Of a DNA stretch of 64,000 nt, positions 9,192 to 17,837 are shown piece after piece (the first letter of the stretch is position 1; every line of letters begins with the position of its first letter). The notes below the pieces were generated by a model. The model saw nothing but the letters and a program-made list of their open reading frames with translations, was not told where the DNA came from and ran no database searches. A program made the position numbers and the translations under genes. Origin of the DNA: Alkaliphilus flagellatus (GTDB lineage Bacteria; Bacillota; Clostridia; Peptostreptococcales; Natronincolaceae); assembly GCF_018919215.1 (NCBI RefSeq), contig NZ_JAHLQK010000003.1:470170-534169 (forward strand), given 5' to 3'.

Positions 9192-9292
9192 TGTGGATAA
9201 TGTGTAAGACATATGAACAATACTAATATACACAAAAATATTGTGGATAATCCTGTGGATTCTGTGGATTACTTGTGGATAAATGTGGACAG
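9192..9292 (+). repeat. Cluster of six DnaA-box-like 9-mers
   Basis: Copies, all on the plus strand, are TGTGGATAA at 9192, 9242 and 9274 (perfect reverse complements of the DnaA box TTATCCACA), TGTGGATTA at 9263, TGTGGATTC at 9254 and TGTGGACAG at 9284. Five lie within 51 bases. The cluster sits in the 335-base gap (9067-9401) between two converging genes, where promoter control is unlikely. There is no dnaA or dnaN nearby. DnaA binding is inferred from the motif only. Confidence 0.7.
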
Positions 9293-9344
9293 ACTTTTTC
9301 TATTGTAAATATATGCTCAGTGTAGCTGAAATATTCCATATAAT

Positions 9345-9393
9345 AAGGACGATTTTTTTAACACGTAGAAATTACTGTGTAAAAATCGTCCTT
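9345..9393 (-). terminator. Long inverted repeat, terminator of the ABC-F gene
   Basis: AAGGACGATTTTT (9345-9357) pairs perfectly with AAAAATCGTCCTT (9381-9393), with an inner ACAC/GTGT extension. It lies just past the stop of the leftward ABC-F gene. Confidence 0.7.
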
Positions 9394-9401
9394 AAATATA
9401 A

Positions 9402-11324
9402 TTACATGTCAATAATATCTTCCCATTGGGAGTATAGAAGCTCGAGCCTTTCCTTTAATTGCTGAGTTTCTTGATGTACTTCTTTGCTTTTTTCCTCATT
9501 AGAATAGATTTCTTCTTGGCACATTAATTCTTCTAATTCCTTTATTTTTTCTTCTAACTCTGAAATTTCTGCTTCAAGTTTTTTTTGAGTTTTAGCTATG
9601 GCTCTTAAGTTTTCTCTTTCTTCTCTTTCTTTTCTCTTTTCTTCTTTTAACTGTGTTTTTGTTTTTTCTTCCTTTGCTTCAGGTTCATTCATTGATAACT
9701 TTTCTTTTTTCTTTTGAATATAGTAGTCATAATTACCAAGATAGGTTTCATTACCATTTGGACTAAGTTCTATAATTTTAGTAGCCACCCTATTTAAAAA
9801 ATAACGATCATGGGAGATAACAAATACTGTACCATCGTAATTTATCAATGCTTCCTCTAAAACTTCTTTAGAGTCAATATCTAAGTGGTTAGTTGGTTCA
9901 TCTAATAGTAATAAATTAGATCTAGATAAAATAAGCTTAAGCAGAGAAAGTCTCCCCTTTTCACCACCACTTAAGGATTCTACCATTTTAAAAACATCAT
10001 CACCTTTAAAAAGAAAGGATCCAAGAAGTGTTCGTACTTCTGTTTGGTTTAAATTAATATGGTCGTCCCAAATTTCATCTAAGGTGGTTTTATTGTAGTT
10101 GAGATTTTTTTGTTCTTGATCATAATAACCAGTAAAAACATTGTGACCTAAACGTATATTTCCACTATTAGCCTTAACCTCATCTAATATTATTTTAAAT
10201 AATGTAGATTTACCTATTCCATTAGGACCAATTAAGGCAACCTTTTCTCCTTTATATATATCAAAGGCAACATTTTCAAATAACATATTGTTATTAAAAC
10301 TTTTGCTAACATTCTGTAAAGATAAAACATCGTTACCACTTTTTACTTGAGCTTCAAAACGAATAAACGCTTTATTTCTATATACTATAGGAGCCTCCAT
10401 TTGCTCTATCTTCTCTAATTGTTTTTCGCGACTTTTTGCCCTATTCATTAGCTTTTCTGTTCCGTGCTGCCTAAGTCTTCTAACTATATCTTTTTGTCTA
10501 TCCAGCTCTTTTTGTTGTTCTATATACTCTTTTATTTGTTGCTCTATTAAGATTCTTTTCTTTTCCATAAATATTGAAAAATTACCATTGTAGCTAGTTA
10601 GGCTATGATTTTCAATTTCAAAAATTCTATTAACCATTTGATCCAGAAAATAACGATCATGAGATATCATTAATATAGTTCCATCATAATCTCTTAAAAA
10701 ACCTTCAAGCCACTCAACGGCTTCAATATCTAAGTGGTTTGTAGGCTCGTCCAATAATAGAAGATCAGGATGAGTTAGCAAAAGCTTTGCTAAGGCTACA
10801 CGTGTTTTTTGGCCGCCACTTAATTGATATATAGGCTGCTCAAATTCTTCATCTAAAAATCCTAATCCCTTTAACACACCCTTTATTTCACTACGAAAGC
10901 CATATCCATTTTTTTCATTAAATTCTTCTAGTAAAATGGAATATTTGTGCATAGCTTCATCTAGGTAATGTGATTGTTCTTCATTATTACTCAAGTTAGC
11001 GATGTCTATTTCTAAACTGCGCAGATTTTGCTCCATATCGATTAAATGTTGAAATATACTTAGACATTCTTCCATAATGCTAGAATTTTCATTTAATATG
11101 GTATTTTGTTCTAGATGACCAATTGTAGTAGATTTAGAAATAAATAATTCCCCTGTATCATAAGACAGCTGGTTGGTTAAAATCTTAAAAAGGGTAGATT
11201 TACCGGCGCCATTAACTCCTACAAGACCGACTTTCTCACCTTTATTTATACTAAAGCTAATATTATTTAGAATTACGTCTATACCAAAGGATTTGCATAT
11301 ATTGTTACAAGATAAGACAATCAT
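9402..11324 (-). CDS. ABC-F family ATPase (translation factor, YdiF/Uup-like)
   Basis: The 640-residue protein has two ABC domains in one chain and no membrane segments. Walker A motifs are GVNGAGKST and GPNGIGKST, signatures are LSGGQKTR and LSGGEKGR, and LLLLDEPTNHLD is present twice. An interdomain linker rich in charged residues (about 240-320) and a C-terminal coiled coil (about 545-635) are typical of ABC-F proteins. These bind the ribosomal E site rather than transport. Some relatives give antibiotic resistance, but the domain layout here fits the housekeeping YdiF type. The start is ATG behind AGGAGG, and a 337-base divergent region separates it from rex. Confidence 0.88.
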   Translation of the reverse strand: MIVLSCNNICKSFGIDVILNNISFSINKGEKVGLVGVNGAGKSTLFKILTNQLSYDTGELFISKSTTIGHLEQNTILNENSSIMEECLSIFQHLIDMEQNLRSLEIDIANLSNNEEQSHYLDEAMHKYSILLEEFNEKNGYGFRSEIKGVLKGLGFLDEEFEQPIYQLSGGQKTRVALAKLLLTHPDLLLLDEPTNHLDIEAVEWLEGFLRDYDGTILMISHDRYFLDQMVNRIFEIENHSLTSYNGNFSIFMEKKRILIEQQIKEYIEQQKELDRQKDIVRRLRQHGTEKLMNRAKSREKQLEKIEQMEAPIVYRNKAFIRFEAQVKSGNDVLSLQNVSKSFNNNMLFENVAFDIYKGEKVALIGPNGIGKSTLFKIILDEVKANSGNIRLGHNVFTGYYDQEQKNLNYNKTTLDEIWDDHINLNQTEVRTLLGSFLFKGDDVFKMVESLSGGEKGRLSLLKLILSRSNLLLLDEPTNHLDIDSKEVLEEALINYDGTVFVISHDRYFLNRVATKIIELSPNGNETYLGNYDYYIQKKKEKLSMNEPEAKEEKTKTQLKEEKRKEREERENLRAIAKTQKKLEAEISELEEKIKELEELMCQEEIYSNEEKSKEVHQETQQLKERLELLYSQWEDIIDM

Positions 11325-11661
11325 AGATTTTTCCTCCTAAAATTACATTCAACGTATGTTCATTTTAACAAAAAAAACAACTTATTTAAAGCAATAGATG
11401 ACAACATTATATCAAAGACACATTGACACTGGAAAAAAAGACTGTTATAATTTTAGAATTAAAGGCTTATTATATTTATAAATAGCTTAAAATTAATATT
11501 TATAGTTTTTAAAGTCTATTAAATGGGTACATTAATCAATGATAATTTGTTTATTAAATGTCATAATAATGTTATCTACTTTATTTAATAAGCATAATTT
11601 GAGCGTGAAGATGCAATTATATTGAATGTATTATAAATAAAATATTTAATAATGGGAGTCG
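11325..11661. other. Divergent intergenic region ABC-F / rex
   Basis: AT-rich region that holds the rex promoter at 11423-11451 and about 200 bases of leader before the rex start. I looked for a Rex operator (TTGTTAA-N4-TTAACAA) and found only TTGTTTATTAAATG-like half matches near 11547, which I do not call. Confidence 0.5.
11423..11451 (+). promoter_or_regulatory. Consensus SigA promoter for rex
   Basis: TTGACA (11423-11428) and TATAAT (11446-11451) are both perfect and 17 bases apart. The implied 5' untranslated leader is about 200 bases, which is long. Confidence 0.8.
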
Positions 11662-12327
11662 ATGAATGTGAATAATAAAAGTTTTGCCAATATTTCCATG
11701 GCAGTAATTAGAAGATTACCGAAATACCATAGGTATTTAAAAGAATTATTAGACAAAGAAATTTACCGTATCTCATCAAAAGAGCTAAGCAGATTAATTG
11801 GTTTTACTGCATCTCAAATTCGTCAAGATTTAAATTGCTTTGGTGGTTTTGGCCAACAGGGGTATGGATATAATGTTGAAGAATTATATAATGAAATTGG
11901 TAAAATATTAGGTTTAGATAAAACCTATAAATTAATTATTATCGGAGCTGGTAATTTAGGTCAGGCAATTGCTAACTATACTAGCTTTGAAAAGTCTGGT
12001 TTTGAGCTATTAGCACTGTTTGATATAAATCCTAAATTGATAGGAATGAAAATTAGAGATATTCCATTTCGTGATGTAGATGAATTAGAACAGTTTACTT
12101 TAGATAATCATGTGGATATTGCTGTTGTTTGTACACCAAAAGAATTTGCCCAAGGTATAGTAGATAAGCTTAATGAAAAAAATGTTAAAGGAATTTGGAA
12201 CTTTGCACCTACAGACCTAAAGGTACCAAAAGATATTATAGTAGAGAATGTACATCTTAGTGAAAGTTTATTTACATTGTCATACCTATTGAATGAAAGA
12301 GAAATAGAAAATAATAAACAAGAGTGA
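11662..12327 (+). CDS. rex: Redox-sensing transcriptional repressor Rex
   Basis: The protein has a winged-helix N-terminus (about 10-85, including RLPKYHRYLKELL and TASQIRQDLNCFGGFG) and a Rossmann domain with GAGNLGQAI (near 95-103), the NAD(H) pocket. Rex represses fermentation and reductive genes at high NAD+/NADH. The start is uncertain: ATG at 11662 lies only three bases after GGGAG, while the in-frame GTG at 11668 has better spacing. The MarR-type gene starts four bases after the stop, so the two form an operon. Confidence 0.94.
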   Translation: MNVNNKSFANISMAVIRRLPKYHRYLKELLDKEIYRISSKELSRLIGFTASQIRQDLNCFGGFGQQGYGYNVEELYNEIGKILGLDKTYKLIIIGAGNLGQAIANYTSFEKSGFELLALFDINPKLIGMKIRDIPFRDVDELEQFTLDNHVDIAVVCTPKEFAQGIVDKLNEKNVKGIWNFAPTDLKVPKDIIVENVHLSESLFTLSYLLNEREIENNKQE

Positions 12328-12331
12328 TTCT

Positions 12332-12769
12332 ATGAGAAATTATTATGCCCAAATACATGAATATTTGGAAAAATTAATTAGCAATATTATTGTATTAGAT
12401 AAAAAAGGCATTAACACCAATGGATTCTATCTGTCTATTACTGATCTTTTAATCTTAAAATTACTAGGACATGGAGAAGGTAAGAAGATGTTTGAAGTAA
12501 TGGATATAATAAATGTAGATCGTAATGCTTTCAAGACAATAATTAATCGATTGATTATTCAAGACTATGTAGTTAAGAGTAGAAGTAACGATGATAAAAG
12601 AGCATATTTTTTACAATTAACGGATAAGGGTAGAAGAGTATTTGAAGAAATTACAGATAAGGAGAAACAGATGATTTTCTCTTTACTTAATGATTTTACA
12701 TTTAATGAAGAAAAGGCTATATTAAAGTTTCTTGTAAAATTAGAAATGCTAAATAGAGAAAAAAAGTAG
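12332..12769 (+). CDS. MarR-family transcriptional regulator
   Basis: The 145-residue protein has a central winged helix: LLILKLLGHGEGKKMFEVMD, the recognition helix region VDRNAFKTIINRLI, and the wing SRSNDDKRAYFLQLTDKGR. Helices at both ends would form the dimer. It follows rex in the same operon and ends at a bidirectional terminator. The ligand and targets are unknown. Similar rex-marR pairs suggest a redox or fermentation link, but that is inference. Confidence 0.85.
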   Translation: MRNYYAQIHEYLEKLISNIIVLDKKGINTNGFYLSITDLLILKLLGHGEGKKMFEVMDIINVDRNAFKTIINRLIIQDYVVKSRSNDDKRAYFLQLTDKGRRVFEEITDKEKQMIFSLLNDFTFNEEKAILKFLVKLEMLNREKK

Positions 12770-12791
12770 GAAAGTTAATTTCCTACTTTTT
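12761..12791. terminator. Bidirectional terminator
   Basis: AAAAAGTAGGAAA (12761-12773) and TTTCCTACTTTTT (12779-12791) form a perfect 13-pair stem shared by the converging MarR and lipoprotein genes. Confidence 0.85.
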
Positions 12792-13524
12792 ATTTTTCGT
12801 ATAAGGCCTCTTTTGGAATTACAACTTCATCAGCATTATTAAAATCTTTAGTTTTTATAGTTATTTTGTTTTGTTCACCTGATTTATCATCAATTTCCGG
12901 ATAGTATGTGAATGACTCCATGTATTTCGTCTCTATGTCTATAACCATTTCTACATATCCAGAAGTTTCTGTATTAAAGGAGGCTAGTAGACTTTTAAGA
13001 AAAGCTGAGTTATTAGCAGTTGCTTTAATAGTTACCTTATTTTTATTTATAGATATTACTTCTAAATCTGTAAACTGATCTATATTAAAATTTTGAAATA
13101 AGTCTGCATTATCTTCTACTTCCTTAACAAGCTTAGGGTCTGTTTCGTCTATCCATAATCCTGTAATTGAATTGTTTGTATATACAACTCCATCTTTTGC
13201 TAGAAGAGAAAGAATAAGCTTGTCTAGTGGATTGTTTGCACTTTTATTAGTACTAGTTATTTCTTGAACATTAGAATAGGCAAAAGGCTCTTTATTGTAA
13301 GTAATGATAGCATTCATATTTACTTCTCCACCTTCATTAGATTCGGAAGTGAAAATAACCCGAACATCAGATAGATAACTGTCTAATGTCTTCATTACTT
13401 CAATAGACTGGGGCAGAAGTTCGTCTGCTTTAACATTTTTTTCTACACATCCTACTAATATGCTGGAAATAGATAAAATTGTAATAAGCATAAATAATGT
13501 TTTATTTTTTAAAAAAATTGTCAT
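12790..13524 (-). CDS. Lipoprotein, DUF6612-like
   Basis: The 244-residue protein has a signal peptide with lipobox ILVGC (Cys26), so it is lipid-anchored on the outer face of the membrane. The body is beta-rich and resembles LolA/LppX-fold or DUF6612 lipoproteins: SLLAKDGVVYTNNSITGLWI, then YVEMVIDIETKYMESFTYYP. AAGGAGG lies seven bases before the ATG. No partner gene is adjacent. The fold suggestion is tentative. Confidence 0.7.
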   Translation of the reverse strand: MTIFLKNKTLFMLITILSISSILVGCVEKNVKADELLPQSIEVMKTLDSYLSDVRVIFTSESNEGGEVNMNAIITYNKEPFAYSNVQEITSTNKSANNPLDKLILSLLAKDGVVYTNNSITGLWIDETDPKLVKEVEDNADLFQNFNIDQFTDLEVISINKNKVTIKATANNSAFLKSLLASFNTETSGYVEMVIDIETKYMESFTYYPEIDDKSGEQNKITIKTKDFNNADEVVIPKEALYEK

Positions 13525-13694
13525 TTAAATCCTCCTTAAAATTCGTCTTATGCTATCGCATGGACTCATGTTACATTCGATTTTAAACTCTAAGCTTTTA
13601 AATTTAAAGTGCTTAAAATATTACCAGCCTACTAATTCTTTTAAAAAACCTCAATAGTTCAAAAGTTAGATATCTATATAATATAATTATAATA

Positions 13695-13724
13695 AAAAAA
13701 GGCTAGATTACTCTAACCTTTTTT
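13695..13724 (-). terminator. Terminator of the ferredoxin gene
   Basis: AAAAAAGG plus TAGA pairs with TCTA plus CCTTTTTT across one mismatch (13695-13707 with 13712-13724), giving a T-run on the minus strand. Confidence 0.75.
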
Positions 13725-13736
13725 GTTTAGTAAATA

Positions 13737-13907
13737 TTATTCTGGTTGTGGAGCATCTACTGGACAAACGTTAGCACATGCACCGCACTCGATACATCCT
13801 TCTGGATCGATTACGTATTGTGTATCTCCAGCTGAAATAACACTTACTGGACATTCTGGTTCACAAGCACCACAACTAATACATGCATCTGAAATTTTAT
13901 AAGCCAT
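13737..13907 (-). CDS. 2[4Fe-4S] ferredoxin, 56 residues
   Basis: Read leftward from an ATG ending at 13907 behind TAGGAGG. Two classic CX2CX2CX3CP clusters are visible: CISCGACEPECP (residues 9-20) and CIECGACANVCP (38-49). The length of 56 residues is the standard clostridial ferredoxin size. It is a soluble low-potential electron carrier, for example for hydrogenase and pyruvate:ferredoxin oxidoreductase. It is monocistronic, with its own terminator. Confidence 0.95.
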   Translation of the reverse strand: MAYKISDACISCGACEPECPVSVISAGDTQYVIDPEGCIECGACANVCPVDAPQPE

Positions 13908-14252
13908 TATAAATTCCTCCTATATGTAAATATTATTAATAAAACTAACTAACCGTATTATAGCAACATAAGAAGTATAGAATCAATAAAGAAATATAAA
14001 TATTTCATAAAAATATAAAATATATAATGATTTTCACTCTAATTAGCTAAGTCGAATATGACCTAACTGTCGTAAAATATAAAGTCTCATTATAATTATT
14101 ATAAAATGTATTAATTTTAATATATTAGATTATTAATATGATATTATTACATCATAAAGAAGTAAATTATGCAGAGGTAATATTATTATTAAATATAAAG
14201 TTTTATAGTTGTTAACAAATATTATTGAGCCAGTAAAGGAGAAGTGAGATTT
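13908..14252. other. AT-rich intergenic region, 345 bases
   Basis: Separates the leftward ferredoxin gene from the rightward P-loop/Asp23 gene. Beyond the two ribosome sites I see no clear hairpin, repeat or small gene; several TATAAT-like strings exist but none has a good -35. Confidence 0.5.
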
Positions 14253-15068
14253 ATGGAAGTATTTGTGCTTGTAGGCTCTAGTGGCACTGGCAAAAGCTTT
14301 CGGGCTATCAGTGTAGCAAAACAAAGAAATATTGAATATATAATTGATGATGGGCTTTTAATAAAAGGAAATAAGGTTCTTGGAGGTAGTTCCGCTAAAA
14401 GAGAGAAGTCAAAGATGTCGGCTATAAAAAGAGCTCTTTTTATTGAGGATGATCATAGAAGAGAAATTATTCAAATTTTAGATAAAGAAAAACCTAATAA
14501 AATATTGATTTTAGGTACTTCAGATAAAATGGTGGAGTCTATAGTTGAAACTTTAGAAGTTGGGGAAATTAAAGAATGGATTTTTATAGAAGATGTTGCA
14601 AGTAAGGAGGAAATTAAACTAGCACGAAAATATCGGGTAAAGGAAGGTAAACATATTATTCCTGTACCAACATTTGAAATAAAGAAGGACTTTTCTGGAT
14701 ATTTTTTAAATCCATTAAAGATATTTCGAAACTTCAGCAAAGAAGATGCTCACGATTGGGAAGAACGTTCTGTAGTGAGACCAACCTTTAGCTATATGGG
14801 AAAATATTTTATTTCAAATGGTGTTATTGAGGATTTAGTATACCATGTGGCTAATAAAATAATAGGTATTTTTAAAATCAATAATATAAATATAAATAAT
14901 ACTAACAATGGGCTTATAATAGAAATAGATGCTAGAATTGTATATGGAAATCCTATTAGACCTTTAGTTGAAAGACTTCAAGAACAAGTTAAAACAGAAA
15001 TAGAGGATATGACTTCCTTGAATATAGTTTCTATAGATGTAAATGTGAAAAATTTGGTTATATTATAG
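14253..15068 (+). CDS. P-loop plus Asp23/Gls24-domain protein
   Basis: I choose the ATG at 14253, eleven bases after AAAGGAG; a GTG at 14244 is too close to that site. The 271-residue protein starts with a nucleotide-binding P-loop (LVGSSGTGKSF, about residues 6-16). Its C-terminal third (about 165-271) has an Asp23/Gls24 (DUF322) look: GKYFISNGVIEDLVYHVANK and a second block ending VDVNVKNLVIL. Asp23 domains are usually stand-alone envelope-associated stress proteins. Fusion to a kinase-like P-loop is found in Clostridia but has no settled function. It appears monocistronic. Confidence 0.72.
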   Translation: MEVFVLVGSSGTGKSFRAISVAKQRNIEYIIDDGLLIKGNKVLGGSSAKREKSKMSAIKRALFIEDDHRREIIQILDKEKPNKILILGTSDKMVESIVETLEVGEIKEWIFIEDVASKEEIKLARKYRVKEGKHIIPVPTFEIKKDFSGYFLNPLKIFRNFSKEDAHDWEERSVVRPTFSYMGKYFISNGVIEDLVYHVANKIIGIFKINNININNTNNGLIIEIDARIVYGNPIRPLVERLQEQVKTEIEDMTSLNIVSIDVNVKNLVIL

Positions 15069-15127
15069 GATATTATTAGGATTAAGTATGTTATATATAT
15101 AAAATTTAGTTATACTAGAGTAAAAGG

Positions 15128-15157
15128 TTTACAATCGGAATATAGGTATGATATAAT
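15128..15157 (+). promoter_or_regulatory. Probable gdhA promoter
   Basis: TTTACA (15128-15133) and TATAAT (15152-15157) are 18 bases apart. The implied leader before gdhA is about 140 bases and holds the inverted repeat described next. Confidence 0.65.
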
Positions 15158-15204
15158 TCAAATGTACATATTAGGTTAAAGAAATAACGATTGAAAATTG
15201 CGAC

Positions 15205-15244
15205 ATTTTAGGAAGATGCCCTAATTAGGACGCTTTCTTAAAAT
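15205..15244 (+). promoter_or_regulatory. Inverted repeat in the gdhA leader
   Basis: ATTTTAGGAAG (15205-15215) pairs with CTTTCTTAAAAT (15233-15244) around the palindrome CCTAATTAGG. It lies about 60 bases before the start codon and is not followed by a T-run, so it looks like an mRNA 5' stem rather than a terminator. Confidence 0.45.
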
Positions 15245-15304
15245 ATATAACATTATATTTTTTGCATTAATAATTCATTAATAAATTTTTAGGAGGGTAT
15301 TATA

Positions 15305-16555
15305 ATGGCTGGAAAAGCAAATCCTTTTGAGACCGCTCAACAACAAGTAAAATCAGCATGCGACAAATTAGGTACTGAACAAGCAGTATACGAAATTCTT
15401 AAAAACCCAATGAGAACATTAGAGGTTGCTATCCCTGTTAAAATGGATGATGGAACTGTTAAAACTTTCATTGGATACAGAGCACAACATAACGATGCTA
15501 TTGGACCATTTAAAGGTGGAGTTAGATTCCATCCAGGAGTAAATGCGGATGAAGTTAAAGCTCTTTCTACATGGATGACTTTCAAATGTGGAGTTGTTGG
15601 TGTACCTTACGGTGGAGGTAAAGGTGGCGTTATCGTTGATCCTTTCGAATTATCTCAAGGTGAATTAGAAAGATTATCTAGAGGTTACTCAAGAGCTATT
15701 GCTCCTATCATTGGAGAAAAAGTAGATATCCCTGCTCCAGACGTTGGAACAAATGGACAAGTTATGGCTTGGTTCGTAGATGAATACCAAAAAGCAACTG
15801 GTGAATTTGCTCCTGGAGTATACACAGGTAAGCCAGTATCCTTCTATGGTTCTTTAGCTAGAACAGAAGCTACAGGATATGGAGTTGCTCTTGCTGCTAG
15901 AGAGGCTGCTAAAAAAGTTGGTATTGATATGACACAAGCTACAGTAGCTATTCAAGGTTTTGGAAACGTTGGTAGCTTTACAGCTAAATACGTTGCTCAA
16001 CTAGGAGGAACAATAGTAGCAGTTGCTGACCATACAGCTGGACTTTATAACAGCAAAGGATTCGATGTTGATGCATTAGCTGCATACGTACAAGAGCACA
16101 GATGCATTAAAGGATTCCCAGGAGCTGAAAGTGAATTCCCTAAAGAAGATATTATTACTTTCGATGCAGATATTTTATTACCATGTGCATTAGAAAATGC
16201 TATAACTTCTGACAATGCTGATGGTGTTAAAGCTAAAATTGTTTGTGAAGGTGCTAATGGACCTACAACTTTAGAAGCTGACAAAATCATGAACGACAAA
16301 GGAATCATTGTTGTTCCAGATATCTTTGCTAATGCTGGTGGAGTAACTGTATCATACTTCGAGTGGGTACAAAACTTACAAAGATATAACTGGTCATTTG
16401 AAGAAGTTCAAGAAAAGCAAGAAGCATTAATGGTTAAAGCTTTCAATGAAATCTGGGATCTTAAAGAAGAAAAGCAAGTAGAAATGAGAACAGCTGCTTA
16501 CATGATTTCTATTAAGAGAGTTGCAGATGCAATGAAACTTAGAGGATGGTACTAA
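15305..16555 (+). CDS. gdhA: Glutamate dehydrogenase
   Basis: The 416-residue protein is a hexameric-type Glu dehydrogenase interconverting glutamate with 2-oxoglutarate and ammonia. The substrate and catalytic region includes GPFKGGVRFHPGVNADEVKAL, then MTFKCGVVGVPYGGGKGG, where the Lys pair and PYGGGKGG are diagnostic. The Rossmann domain has QGFGNVGSFTA (near residue 218). Codon choice (GCT, GTT, many TTC and GGA) looks more optimised than in neighbours, suggesting high expression, as expected in amino-acid-fermenting anaerobes. AGGAGGG precedes the ATG. The cofactor, NAD or NADP, cannot be decided from what I see. Confidence 0.95.
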   Translation: MAGKANPFETAQQQVKSACDKLGTEQAVYEILKNPMRTLEVAIPVKMDDGTVKTFIGYRAQHNDAIGPFKGGVRFHPGVNADEVKALSTWMTFKCGVVGVPYGGGKGGVIVDPFELSQGELERLSRGYSRAIAPIIGEKVDIPAPDVGTNGQVMAWFVDEYQKATGEFAPGVYTGKPVSFYGSLARTEATGYGVALAAREAAKKVGIDMTQATVAIQGFGNVGSFTAKYVAQLGGTIVAVADHTAGLYNSKGFDVDALAAYVQEHRCIKGFPGAESEFPKEDIITFDADILLPCALENAITSDNADGVKAKIVCEGANGPTTLEADKIMNDKGIIVVPDIFANAGGVTVSYFEWVQNLQRYNWSFEEVQEKQEALMVKAFNEIWDLKEEKQVEMRTAAYMISIKRVADAMKLRGWY

Positions 16556-16574
16556 TTTAAACATTAAATATATA

Positions 16575-16606
16575 AAAAAACCGAGTTCATTTGAACTCGG
16601 TTTTTT
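16575..16606 (+). terminator. Terminator of gdhA
   Basis: ACCGAGTTCA pairs with TGAACTCGGT, flanked by A and T runs. Confidence 0.88.
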
Positions 16607-16700
16607 ATTTAGCCTAAGTTTTAATAAAACTGAATATATATGCTTAATTTTCGAATCATGCTATAATTATATTAATATTCTACATATTGGAGATGATTAT

Positions 16701-17051
16701 TTGAAGCTATTAAGGCAGTTTGGAATTATACTGGGCATACTTTTTGTAGGCGAATTTATAAATAGCTTTACTGCAATTCCTATACCAGGTAATATTTTAG
16801 GTATGATAATATTATTGATATCTCTTGTAACTGGTATATTAAAAGTTGAAATGATAAAGGATATTTCAAAATTTTTACTAGATCATCTTGCCTTTTTATT
16901 TGTACCAGCTGGTGTTGGTATAATTAAAAATTTTCATCTAGTAAAGGACGACTGGCTGTACATTACAATAATATTAGTTATATCAACTGCATTAGTAATT
17001 GCTGTAACAGGATGTACAGTTCAGTTTTTAAAAAGGAGGATTTCAAAATAA
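16701..17051 (+). CDS. lrgA: LrgA/CidA-family holin-like protein
   Basis: The 116-residue protein has four membrane segments and the family motifs FTAIPIPGNILGM (near 24-36) and LLDHLAFLFVPAGVGI (near 67-82). It starts at TTG, eight bases after GGAG; no in-frame ATG is available nearby. LrgA/CidA proteins work with LrgB/CidB partners in murein hydrolase control, and some pairs export small metabolites. The stop overlaps the lrgB start (TAATG). Confidence 0.85.
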   Translation: MKLLRQFGIILGILFVGEFINSFTAIPIPGNILGMIILLISLVTGILKVEMIKDISKFLLDHLAFLFVPAGVGIIKNFHLVKDDWLYITIILVISTALVIAVTGCTVQFLKRRISK

Positions 17052-17743
17052 TGGAACTGTTAAACACACCGGTTTTTGGTATACTTTTATCTATAATATC
17101 CTTTGAAATAGGAGGAATTATATATAAGAGAACAAAGCTAGCAGTATTTAATCCCCTTTTTGTGAGCATAATTCTTTCTATAGTATTTCTACTTTATTTT
17201 AATATAGATGTGGAGGTTTATGAAAAGGGCGGAAGTTTTATTAACTTCTTTTTAGGGCCTGCAACAGTGATTCTTGCTGTTCCACTTTATAAGCAAATTG
17301 ACCTTTTAAAGTCTAATCTAATACCTATACTTGGAGGAATATTAGCAGGATCTTTGACTGCCATTGTTAGTGTATGGGTACTTAGTACATTATTTGGTAT
17401 AGATAGAGTTTTGGTGCTTTCTATGATTCCTAAATCTGTAACTACACCAATAGGAATAGAAATTTCTAACCAAATAGGAGGGATATCTTCTATAACAGTT
17501 ATGTCTATAATAATAACAGGTAATGTAGGTGTTGTTATGGCAGGGTTTTTGTTTAGAGCATTAAGGATAGAGGATGAAGTGGCTGTAGGTATAGCCTATG
17601 GTACTGCTGCCCACGCTTTAGGAACAAGTAGAGCAATGGAAATAGGTGAAAAACAAGGGGCTATGAGTAGTCTTTCAATTGGTGTTGCGGGGCTTATTAC
17701 GGTTTTGATCGCACCATTATTAATTATATTATTAAATATTTAA
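17051..17743 (+). CDS. lrgB: LrgB/CidB-family membrane protein
   Basis: The start is the ATG at 17051, overlapping the lrgA stop and preceded by AAGGAGG (17034-17040). The 230-residue protein has about seven membrane segments and the family signature: SMIPKSVTTPIGIEIS (near 125-140) and YGTAAHALGTSRAME (near 180-194). It is the partner of the upstream LrgA-like protein. Newer work on plant PLGG1 and bacterial relatives supports glycolate, pyruvate or acetate transport for such pairs; here the substrate is open. Confidence 0.88.
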   Translation: MELLNTPVFGILLSIISFEIGGIIYKRTKLAVFNPLFVSIILSIVFLLYFNIDVEVYEKGGSFINFFLGPATVILAVPLYKQIDLLKSNLIPILGGILAGSLTAIVSVWVLSTLFGIDRVLVLSMIPKSVTTPIGIEISNQIGGISSITVMSIIITGNVGVVMAGFLFRALRIEDEVAVGIAYGTAAHALGTSRAMEIGEKQGAMSSLSIGVAGLITVLIAPLLIILLNI

Positions 17744-17837
17744 AAAGAATTGAAATCTATAGGCAAAGAGTACCCGGATTAGAAGTGCTCAGAGTCATTT
17801 TACACCTATAAAATACAATTTAAGGGAGGATGATTAT

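Noticed and set aside
9192..9292. Chromosomal replication origin
   Set aside because: DnaA boxes are present but there is no dnaA, dnaN, recF or gyrase gene in the window and no clear AT-rich unwinding element with DnaA-trio pattern that I could establish.
9402..11324. Antibiotic resistance determinant
   Set aside because: ABC-F proteins include resistance factors, but the long C-terminal coiled coil and general form fit the housekeeping YdiF/Uup type; I see no resistance context.
11520..11600. Rex operator upstream of rex
   Set aside because: TTGTTTATTAAATG resembles half of TTGTTAA-N4-TTAACAA but the second half is missing.
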